Part shown: in pieces, positions 1-6,493 of the stretch
Position numbering within the stretch: the first letter of the stretch is position 1
Layout: the number at the start of each line of letters is the position of its first letter
Assembly: GCA_009920585.1 (NCBI GenBank)
Contig: RFZT01000030.1
Span: forward strand, 1-13,491
DNA: 13,491 nucleotides
Reading direction: 5' to 3'
From: a bacterium
GTDB lineage: Bacteria > Verrucomicrobiota > Verrucomicrobiia > Chthoniobacterales > Terrimicrobiaceae
Position numbers and translations under genes: made by a program
Notes under the pieces: generated by a model
The model's input: the letters and a program-made list of their open reading frames with translations, nothing else
Told to the model about the DNA's origin: nothing
The model's database searches: none

Positions 1-1445
1 ACAGTGCTACCTGTTGGGCAAGCATCAGCAATCCGCGAGCGCACACTGGCCAAGCCGACGCTTTCGCCCCAGTTTTCGGGGTTGGAGTCGGGCGGAGCTG
101 TGTTACTCACCAGCACGAGTAGATCTTCACCTTCAATATGGGCTTCCAGATTCACTCGCCCGAATCCCTCAACCACGCCGTGTTTGACCGCGTTTTCAAT
201 GAGCGGTTGAAGCAACATCGGCGGTACAGGAAAATCTTCCGTGCGAGCATCGGCACTCACGCTCCATTCCAATCCCTCCTCGAATCGCATTTTATCCAGT
301 TCTAGGGAAGCTCGGATGATTTCTAGCTCGAGACGGAGGGGAATCATCGGCTCCTTGGCCACATCGAGCGACTTTCGCAGTAAAGCGGAGAGCGAGAATA
401 GGCCTGCTTGGGCCGCAGTCGTGTCGGTGCGAATGAGTGAATGAATCGTCGTGAGGCAATTGAAGAGGAGGTGGGGATGGATCTGAGCTTTCAGGCGCTC
501 CAGTTCCGCTTTTCGTGTGGCCGCCTCAGCTAGAAGGATCTTTTCGCGCCGTTGTGCCTCGGAGCCGGCACCGATGAGAAGCCCAGTGGTGGTCACAATC
601 GCGATGAAGATTTCGATTTGCCAGATGGTGAAGAGGGTGGATTCCGTTACAAATGGTCCGCGTCCAGCACTGGTAAAAACCGCAGCCGTCATGACAACAA
701 TGAGGACCGATAGAGCCGCTGCGGGCAGGCCACGCGCGAGCGCAACCCAGATCAAAAAGGGAAACGGCAGATAGGCTAGGGAGTCCATGATGATCCCTTG
801 GGATGACTCACTATGAAAGGCAAACCAAGCTGAGGAAAAGACGATTGCCAATTGAAAAACGGCCAAGACGAATTGCTTAAGAGAAATTCCTTTCGGAAGA
901 AAGCGGCCCTTTGCAATAAGGAGAATCACGGGCGTAACGACTACTGTTCCAGCCGTGCTGGTGGCCCAATAGATGCTGGCCACGGCCCAAAGACCACTTG
1001 CGGGCATCATTCCAGAAACCACAAGCCAGCTGGCAGACGAGAAGGCCGAGACACCCATCGGTACGATTGCTCCCAGGCCTGCCAGCAAAAGGACATCGCG
1101 CGTTGAGGATAGTGCGATATCAAAACGTTGTCTGCGGAGAAGGGTGCTGGCGCCCCAGATGGACAGTGTGACTCCTGCCGGGGCCAGAAAACTGAATAGC
1201 CAAGGTGATCCCGCCACCAAGCTGCTTGCACACAGTGGAAGAAAAATACCCGGCAATATTCTGGGGCCGAGCAGGAGTATGGCCGCCAATGAGATTCCAC
1301 TCGCTGGCCAGATCGGGGAAAAGGAATGGGCTTCACCACGAAAAGCCTGTGAAGACGCCCAAGCCGTGAGATAAACAGCCGCTGCAACGGAAAGATTGGC
1401 TGCGATTGTCTTCCAAAATAATCTGATGTGGGGGGAGTTAATCAT
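1..1445 (-). CDS. MASE1-domain sensor histidine kinase, LytS/YehU class (C-terminus cut by window edge)
   Basis: This frame is open from an ATG at 1443-1445 to the window edge, giving 481 codons with the 3' end missing. An in-frame TAA lies just upstream of the ATG, so this is the first usable start; I see no clear ribosome binding site. Residues about 12-290 form a multi-pass membrane sensor. The run SPIWPASGISLAAILLLGPR (43-62) is typical of MASE1, an integral membrane sensor domain of unknown ligand. A short linker (about 295-318) leads to the His_kinase (PF06580-type) box LKAQIHPHLLFNCL, where H325 is the expected phosphoacceptor. The N box LLQPLIENAVKHG is at 411-423 (N418), and the start of a G box is at about 464-472. 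LytS-type kinases usually phosphorylate a LytTR response regulator encoded next door; such a gene would lie left of the window. The gene is divergent from the lipoprotein gene at 1532. Family assignment is firm; signal and target are unknown. Confidence 0.9.
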   Translation of the reverse strand, partial: MINSPHIRLFWKTIAANLSVAAAVYLTAWASSQAFRGEAHSFSPIWPASGISLAAILLLGPRILPGIFLPLCASSLVAGSPWLFSFLAPAGVTLSIWGASTLLRRQRFDIALSSTRDVLLLAGLGAIVPMGVSAFSSASWLVVSGMMPASGLWAVASIYWATSTAGTVVVTPVILLIAKGRFLPKGISLKQFVLAVFQLAIVFSSAWFAFHSESSQGIIMDSLAYLPFPFLIWVALARGLPAAALSVLIVVMTAAVFTSAGRGPFVTESTLFTIWQIEIFIAIVTTTGLLIGAGSEAQRREKILLAEAATRKAELERLKAQIHPHLLFNCLTTIHSLIRTDTTAAQAGLFSLSALLRKSLDVAKEPMIPLRLELEIIRASLELDKMRFEEGLEWSVSADARTEDFPVPPMLLQPLIENAVKHGVVEGFGRVNLEAHIEGEDLLVLVSNTAPPDSNPENWGESVGLASVRSRIADACPTGST

Positions 1446-1467
1446 GGCTGATGCTGCAACTCGTGTG

Positions 1468-1489
1468 TCATTATTAGATTAGATAATGA
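1468..1489. promoter_or_regulatory. Inverted repeat in the divergent gap, possible operator
   Basis: The arms TCATTAT (1468-1474) and ATAATGA (1483-1489) are perfect inverted repeats separated by 8 bases. The site lies 22 bases upstream of the kinase start and directly upstream of the -35 region of the rightward promoter. Its centre is about 49 bases before the inferred transcription start. Symmetry and position suit a dimeric regulator acting on one or both genes. The regulator is unknown. The site is AT-rich, so chance symmetry is possible. Confidence 0.4.
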
Positions 1490-1491
1490 GT

Positions 1492-1521
1492 TTCTTGGGC
1501 ATGGGAATCATCCCTTATAAT
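1492..1521 (+). promoter_or_regulatory. Candidate promoter for the lipoprotein gene
   Basis: A perfect TATAAT -10 box is at 1516-1521. The -35 region is weak: TTCTTG at 1492-1497 gives an 18-base spacer, and TTGGGC at 1495-1500 gives 15. A strong -10 with a poor -35 and an inverted repeat just upstream suggests an activator-dependent promoter. Transcription would begin at about 1527-1529, only a few bases before the ATG at 1532. This argues that translation may begin at a downstream GTG. Confidence 0.4.
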
Positions 1522-1531
1522 TGCATTTTGA

Positions 1532-2758
1532 ATGTTTGTTTTTCCATCGTTTCTTTTGTTGGTCTCCGAGTATTTCAATTCAGTGAGTTTGCTCATCGTG
1601 CGAATTAGGGAGTTCATAGGTGTTCATTTTTTTGTGAGGATAGGCCTTTTGCTCGCCTTCGGGAGCTTTCTCTCCTCCTGCCTCATTGCGGCGGAGACTC
1701 GGATTGAGGCAGGGGCGCCTGACCCTGTGAAGACGGTTTATAAATCAGAACCATTCTTCGACACGGAGATGATCATCCGGATGATTGCGAATCTCGATGC
1801 GCGCCCCAATGGGAAAAAGCTCAACATCGCGGTCGGCAGTTTCAATTACGAAAATACCGATCTCCAGTCCTCTTTTTCGTCTGTATTGGCGAAAGAAATG
1901 GAGGCCGGTCTCGCTGCCTCGGAAAAGGTGAATCTCATTTCAAGAAAACGTCTTGCTGAGGACCATGCAAGGGATGGTGGGAATTCCTACAAAAGTCTTG
2001 AACCGAATGCCAAGATCCAGAAGGAGAGCATGGCTGGGGTGAATGCGATCCTGCGTGGACGATTCTATCGGAGTGGAGACGGGGTTAAAGTCGAGGCCGA
2101 GTTGGCCCAAGTCGGCGGTAGGGAAACAAAATTAGCGCATCTGGATATTTCCGCTGAAAAAGTAAGGGAGAGGCTTTCTGTTGGTGACGCAAAGTCTGGA
2201 GTGAAGAGCGGATTGGAACCTGCCAACATCAAACAAAGTCTGGATAACGTGAAGCAAATCGTGACGGATCGTTTCGACAGCATACCGAGGGATTTTCCAG
2301 TGGAAATTTTCACAGGCGATGGAAAGCGGGCTTATGTGGCTGGTGAGAACATTAGTTTCCGTGTTCGAAGCGCAGAGGATTGCCATATCACGGTGGTCTG
2401 TCATCAGAGCGATGGACGCTCAGTGGTGCTTTTCCCCAACCGCTGGAGCCGGGACACACTTCTTCATGCGAACCAAACCATTGAAATTCCTGGACCCGCT
2501 TTCCCTTTTAAAATGAGGATCGGACCACCTTTTGGCTCGGATGTTGTTGAGGTCATAGCTTGTTCCCGGGAATCAGAAATCCATAAAAAATTCGCTCAAA
2601 ATCTGCCATCAGCTTCCGACGAAGAGCATCCTTTTCAAGTCGTCACCCGTGGAATCGTTGTCGAGGGGATCGATACCGCTATCGCAGATCAGAAATCGCT
2701 CGGTCCGAATACCTGCCGATGGGGGCAGGATCACATTATCGTGAGCACATTCCCGTGA
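1532..2758 (+). CDS. Probable lipoprotein with CsgG/FlgO-like and DUF4384-like domains
   Basis: The longest frame starts at ATG 1532 and gives 408 aa. Two in-frame GTG codons, 1598 (residue 23) and 1634 (residue 35), are credible real starts because the candidate promoter would fire almost on top of the ATG. A start at either GTG also gives a better lipoprotein signal: positive n-region, LLLAFGSFL core, lipobox LSSC with Cys50. Residues about 75-200 (KLNIAVGSF, LISRKRLAED, GVNAILRGRFY) resemble the CsgG/FlgO fold, which assembles at the outer membrane or periplasm. Residues about 248-345 (PVEIFTGDGKRAYVAGENIS, VVLFPNRW) match the DUF4384 pattern, a beta-rich domain often found with caspase-fold and kinase sensor proteins. 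About 60 residues follow with no recognised domain. The gene converges on the exported TPR-CHAT gene, which has the kind of domain that DUF4384 commonly accompanies. Domain calls are from motif recall and the function is unknown. Confidence 0.75.
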   Translation: MFVFPSFLLLVSEYFNSVSLLIVRIREFIGVHFFVRIGLLLAFGSFLSSCLIAAETRIEAGAPDPVKTVYKSEPFFDTEMIIRMIANLDARPNGKKLNIAVGSFNYENTDLQSSFSSVLAKEMEAGLAASEKVNLISRKRLAEDHARDGGNSYKSLEPNAKIQKESMAGVNAILRGRFYRSGDGVKVEAELAQVGGRETKLAHLDISAEKVRERLSVGDAKSGVKSGLEPANIKQSLDNVKQIVTDRFDSIPRDFPVEIFTGDGKRAYVAGENISFRVRSAEDCHITVVCHQSDGRSVVLFPNRWSRDTLLHANQTIEIPGPAFPFKMRIGPPFGSDVVEVIACSRESEIHKKFAQNLPSASDEEHPFQVVTRGIVVEGIDTAIADQKSLGPNTCRWGQDHIIVSTFP

Positions 2759-2822
2759 TGCGAGCAGGGTTTCATCACCCTTATACCATTGTCCCTTTGA
2801 AATTGGACTTTGTAGCGCAAAA

Positions 2823-2940
2823 GAAAGGGGGCATGGCCGTCTCGGCCGTGTGAAGACTGGCCTACTTGCTCGCGCACCCTGCCTAGCGGAACCAAGGAAC
2901 ACCCCAACACACACAGGCGAGACGCGCTGTGCCCCTTTCC
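2823..2940. repeat. Inverted-repeat-bounded intergenic element with GC-rich palindrome
   Basis: Between the two convergent stops, GAAAGGGGGCA (2823-2833) is mirrored by TGCCCCTTTC (2930-2939) with one extra G. Just inside the left arm is a strong hairpin: GGCCG-TCT-CGGCC at 2835-2847, extendable to 2831-2851 with two wobble pairs. The span encodes no plausible protein. It could be a bidirectional terminator region, a REP-like dispersed repeat or a small non-autonomous element. The hairpin is not followed by a T-run, so it is not a standard intrinsic terminator for the rightward gene. Copy number in the genome is unknown. Confidence 0.35.
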
Positions 2941-2946
2941 AAAAAT

Positions 2947-2968
2947 CCAAAAGCATGCTGCTTTTTGG
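2947..2968 (-). terminator. Intrinsic-type terminator of the TPR-CHAT gene
   Basis: A perfect 7-bp stem, AAAAGCA (2949-2955) and TGCTTTT (2959-2965), encloses a 3-base loop and is flanked by CC/GG that can also pair across a one-base bulge. It begins 3 bases past the TAA of the leftward CHAT gene. In that direction it is followed by a short T-rich stretch (complement of 2941-2946). The stem is AT-rich, so termination strength is uncertain. Confidence 0.5.
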
Positions 2969-2970
2969 TA

Positions 2971-5900
2971 TTACTCCTCAGGGAAATTCCTGGCGTTGAT
3001 CCCGGGCGAGGTCATCACGAAGGCGCCAGCATCGCCCACCGCCGCGAGCAGGCCTTTTTCCTTGCGAAGCTTGCAGAGCCAGTCCCTTTGTGTTTCCGCA
3101 AGAGCGCGGGTGGGATTTCCTGTAGCGAGACACTTCTTATAGAAATCGTTCATGATATCTGTGGTGGTGGAGTCGTTCACAGGCCAGAGCGTCATGAGCA
3201 GGTTTTGCGCGCCTGCCATCATAAAGGCTCTTCTGAGTCCAAACACACCTTCCCCCGATCGTGCTTCTCCCACTCCGGTTTCACAGGCCGAGAGGCTCAC
3301 AAGCCATGTCCCATCGAGATTTAGTCCAGCGACCTCTTCCGCCATGAGGATGCCATCATTATCAGGGTCCGGAGAGATTCCGTCTCTCCAAGACTGGAAG
3401 GTGGATTGGGCGCCGGCTAGTGCAATGCCGCTGGCCCGCATGGGATTGAATGATCCATCCCTTTTAGTAACGGGCATAGCGCTTTTGTCCGTGCTCTCCA
3501 AATGGATTGCCCGGGAGTTCTCTTGAAACGGGACTTGGGATTGGAGGTAGAATCCATGAGTGGCGAGGTGCAGGATGCCTATATGATGGATGGAGCGGAT
3601 TTGTTTTTCAGTGGCATCCTTGCCGAGGAAGGTGTTCGTCGCCCAACCTAGGGAAGCGGCCGTTTTATTCAGAGTTTCGGACTCTGTGGCCGTGCCGGGC
3701 AAGGGAGGCAGTTTCACTTTTACGAATGCGGAAATCTCGCACGACCGCATTGTCACATGGTTGGAGAAAGTCTCCGCAGAGCTGGAGTCAAACATGGGAT
3801 TGGCAAAGATGGCTATCGCTTTTCTTCCTGCTTCGGAGCCTCGCGGCGAGGAATCTCGCGCCGTCGCGACATAGTTGAGGAGGTATTTCTCGCAAACGAA
3901 TTTCTCCTCACTGTCCAACAACGATGCAAAGGAAACGAAGTTCAGTTTGCCGTCCGGGCAGATGATCAGTCGCTGAATAGAGGAGGGGATTTTATTGGCG
4001 ATAGGCTTCCAGAGTTTTTCACTGAGCTCGGAGAGGTTCGCCGAAAGAAGTTTCTCGTCCTTTTTCTGGAGTGCGGAGAGGACAGCATCAATCGTGCGAT
4101 CAATGCCTGCACGATCGGGGATGCGGATAAAGACAGGGTTGCCATCCTCGGTGAGTAGGCTGGCTCCGTACTGAAGCTTGGCATCTCCGGTCAGCTTGGG
4201 ATCGCTGAATTCAATAAAATCCACAAACATCGCACCCCCTGACAATGCGGGTAGAATGGAGTCCAATGTCAGGTCAGCGCTGGCTCGCACGCGGCCAAAC
4301 ACATGGGTTCGGTTCGCCATTTTGCGTTGGATGGCGCTGATCTGTTCGCTGATCCCGGCGGACTCGTTGGTTTTGTCTTGGGTGAAGGACAGTCTGGAAA
4401 GTTTATTTTGAAGGGATCGCAGTTCTCTCAATGGCTGTGTTGTATCTTTGTCCTTAGCGAAGGTTTTCGCTAAGGCGCGGTCTTCGAGAAGGGAATCCAT
4501 CACGATGCCTTTCCATCGAAGGCTCAGTTGTGCCAATTGTTCCGGCCTTAAAAGGCATGCCAATACATCGACGGGGAGATTATTTTCCTGCCATTTGAGG
4601 CGCGCTGCCTCGTCGGACAGAAGCGCTGATTGCAGATTGCGCTCGAGTGCTGATGCGGCTCGGGCTGCGTAACTGCGCGCGAGTGAGGTCTGATCGGTCA
4701 TATAGAGCGCCGATGACAATTGGAGAAGTGCGTAAGCCGTGGAGGAGTGCTGTGGGCCCAATACGGCTTCGAAGATGGGGAGAGCCTTCTCATAGAGCTC
4801 ACGCGCTTTATCATACTCCCCGGTTGTTGCATAATTCTGCGCGAGAGCGTCCATGGCTTTGGCTGCATCGAGGCTCTCCGGCCCCATTGCGTTTTCGTAG
4901 ATTTTGAGCGCCTGGATCTGAAGCTCCCGCGCGTGATGGTGGTCGCCTTCTTGATCAAACGTATCTGCGAGCGAGCCCAGCGTTTCTGCTGTGAACGGAT
5001 GATCCAGACCATAGACTCTGACTCTGATGGCTAATACTTGTTCGTAAAGTTCGCGGGCTTTCCGTGTATCGCCATTATTGAGATAGGACCTAGCGCAATT
5101 TCGGATGATGTGTGCTGTCGAAGAATGGTCGTGACCATACGCTTTTTCAATCACAGGGAGCGCTCGTGTGTGAAGTTCCTGGCCCTTTTTGTAATCGCCA
5201 ATCCTATCGTAGCATAGGCCGAGATTATCCATCGTATGCGCTGTCAACGGATGGTTAGGTCCGAGTGTTTTTTCCAAAATCCGGAGTGCTTGTTCATGGA
5301 AGTCGCGCGCTTTGTCATTGTCGCCGACATCGCCATGGATCGAAGCCAAGTTCGACATGAGGGCGCCGATCTCAGCACTATCTGGAGCCGAGTATTTCTT
5401 TTGGATCTCAAGAGCTCGCTCAATGAGTTCGCGGCCTTTTTCAAAATCTCCAAGACGGCGACAGGTTACTCCCATGCTTTTTAATACATCCACAGTGGAT
5501 GCATGGTCCGAGCCGAGTTTCTTTTGTATGATGTCCAATGCCCTCTGATGCATTTCCAATTCTTGGGAGTAGTTGCCCATATTCCCATAAGTTCTGGCTA
5601 ACTGGCTGATCGCTGCTGCGGTTTTGAGATCCTCCGGCCCCAAGTTTTTTTCATGAATGGCAAGCACGCGCCCGAAAAGCTCGAGTGCCTTGGCGTGGTC
5701 GCCCATATTTCGACACGTATCAGCGAGGCGATTGAGCGGGTGGATGGTTGCGGGATGCTCTCGGCCATTTGATTGTTCGCTGAGAGCCAGCGCGCGCTCG
5801 TGAAAGGGACGCGCCAGTTGGTGCTGAGCCGATTTATTATAAGTGTCGCCGATGGAGTTAAGGATTTTGCTCAGAGTGATGTCGTTTGGGCCGAGCAAGG

Positions 5901-6249
5901 CCTCTCGGATTTGCAAAGCCCGCGTATAAAGTTGGCGGGCTTTGGCGTGATCGCTCGTCGGTTCCGAGTTCTCAATGGCACTCCGAAACGTTTCCGCGAG
6001 ATTTTCGAGCGTTGTCGCTACATCAATGTCACTAGGCCCAAGGTCACGTTCTTGAATCAATAGGGCTTCTTCATGAAGTTTTCTGGCCTCAAGGGGCTTG
6101 CTTTCCTTCATCAAGTCCAAGCCGCGTTGATTCAAGTCTTGGGCCGCTCCTCCCACACTCGCGAAGGCAGTGACAAGCGAAACCAAAAAAACAAACGCCA
6201 TGCAGAACGAAAGAAATTGATGCCTGTTGTTGGCGCTCGCTCGGTTCAT
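2971..6249 (-). CDS. Exported TPR-repeat protein with C-terminal CHAT caspase-like protease
   Basis: I chose ATG 6247-6249 (1092 aa) because it gives a standard signal peptide: MNRASANNRHQ, a hydrophobic core at about 11-30, and a possible cleavage after AFA (30) or GAA (36). A TTG at 6285 would add 12 residues and spoil it. No clear ribosome binding site is seen at either start. Residues about 38-520 hold some eleven 42-residue TPR units of the kinesin-light-chain/TPR_12 type, marked by recurring LGPxH/D turns (for example ARELYEKALPIFEAVLGPQH). A helical linker follows (about 590-665). The CHAT domain is at about 690-1080 with DGKLNFVSFASLL, LPGTATESETL, the catalytic His in HLATHG (H898) and the catalytic Cys in SLSACETG (C989). 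Both are intact, so an active cysteine protease is expected. Known CHAT proteases cleave specific partners when their repeat domain is triggered. No Cas or gRAMP gene is near, so this is not a craspase. The likely location is periplasmic or secreted. Confidence 0.88.
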   Translation of the reverse strand: MNRASANNRHQFLSFCMAFVFLVSLVTAFASVGGAAQDLNQRGLDLMKESKPLEARKLHEEALLIQERDLGPSDIDVATTLENLAETFRSAIENSEPTSDHAKARQLYTRALQIREALLGPNDITLSKILNSIGDTYNKSAQHQLARPFHERALALSEQSNGREHPATIHPLNRLADTCRNMGDHAKALELFGRVLAIHEKNLGPEDLKTAAAISQLARTYGNMGNYSQELEMHQRALDIIQKKLGSDHASTVDVLKSMGVTCRRLGDFEKGRELIERALEIQKKYSAPDSAEIGALMSNLASIHGDVGDNDKARDFHEQALRILEKTLGPNHPLTAHTMDNLGLCYDRIGDYKKGQELHTRALPVIEKAYGHDHSSTAHIIRNCARSYLNNGDTRKARELYEQVLAIRVRVYGLDHPFTAETLGSLADTFDQEGDHHHARELQIQALKIYENAMGPESLDAAKAMDALAQNYATTGEYDKARELYEKALPIFEAVLGPQHSSTAYALLQLSSALYMTDQTSLARSYAARAASALERNLQSALLSDEAARLKWQENNLPVDVLACLLRPEQLAQLSLRWKGIVMDSLLEDRALAKTFAKDKDTTQPLRELRSLQNKLSRLSFTQDKTNESAGISEQISAIQRKMANRTHVFGRVRASADLTLDSILPALSGGAMFVDFIEFSDPKLTGDAKLQYGASLLTEDGNPVFIRIPDRAGIDRTIDAVLSALQKKDEKLLSANLSELSEKLWKPIANKIPSSIQRLIICPDGKLNFVSFASLLDSEEKFVCEKYLLNYVATARDSSPRGSEAGRKAIAIFANPMFDSSSAETFSNHVTMRSCEISAFVKVKLPPLPGTATESETLNKTAASLGWATNTFLGKDATEKQIRSIHHIGILHLATHGFYLQSQVPFQENSRAIHLESTDKSAMPVTKRDGSFNPMRASGIALAGAQSTFQSWRDGISPDPDNDGILMAEEVAGLNLDGTWLVSLSACETGVGEARSGEGVFGLRRAFMMAGAQNLLMTLWPVNDSTTTDIMNDFYKKCLATGNPTRALAETQRDWLCKLRKEKGLLAAVGDAGAFVMTSPGINARNFPEE

Positions 6250-6493
6250 AAAATCAATACAGGTTGACTCTATCGAATCATCCAAGCGACGGGAGCAAAA
6301 ATCACGTTCAGGATCTCAAAGAAGTCAAGTCCGCCTTAGGGTTGGAGAGTGATAAAAACAGTCTAAAAAAGATTGGAATCCTCAAATGAATGCCGATATG
6401 AAAGAAATCATTCATTGGTTTGTGAGTGCTTGATTACATAGTCCCGTGCTCGTGGCCTTGATTTAATCAACCCCCCTGCATTTTTTTCATCTC
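6250..6493. other. Divergent intergenic region between TPR-CHAT and symporter genes
   Basis: This region should hold promoters for both neighbours. For the leftward gene, TTGACT (complement of 6323-6328) is a near-consensus -35, but the bases 17-18 further on make a poor -10. For the rightward gene the best structure is the palindrome at 6458-6470. The short T-run before the symporter start (6481-6487) leaves no recognisable Shine-Dalgarno sequence. No coding potential is apparent apart from the alternative TTG start of the CHAT gene at 6285. Confidence 0.35.
6458..6470. promoter_or_regulatory. 13-base palindrome upstream of the symporter, possible operator
   Basis: TTGATT-T-AATCAA is a perfect palindrome ending 23 bases before the symporter ATG. 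A further TTGATT half-site is at 6430-6435, 28 bases upstream in the same orientation. This could be a repressor site over the promoter or 5' leader. It is short and AT-rich, so the call is tentative. Confidence 0.3.

Noticed and set aside
1007..1387. A 126-codon minus-strand frame in another phase of the kinase gene
   Set aside because: The frame starting at 1445 carries the MASE1 and kinase motifs continuously; this one is an out-of-phase overlap.
3152..6063. Many plus-strand frames opposite the TPR-CHAT gene
   Set aside because: The minus-strand frame has clear TPR periodicity and CHAT motifs, so these are artefacts of a long coding region.
4700..6150. DNA-level tandem repeat in the TPR region
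   Set aside because: The periodicity of about 126 bases is from diverged protein repeats; no near-identical DNA repeat units are visible.
2971..6249. Craspase-type (CRISPR-linked) TPR-CHAT protease
   Set aside because: There is no gRAMP/Cas7-11 gene and no CRISPR array in the window, and this protein has an export signal.
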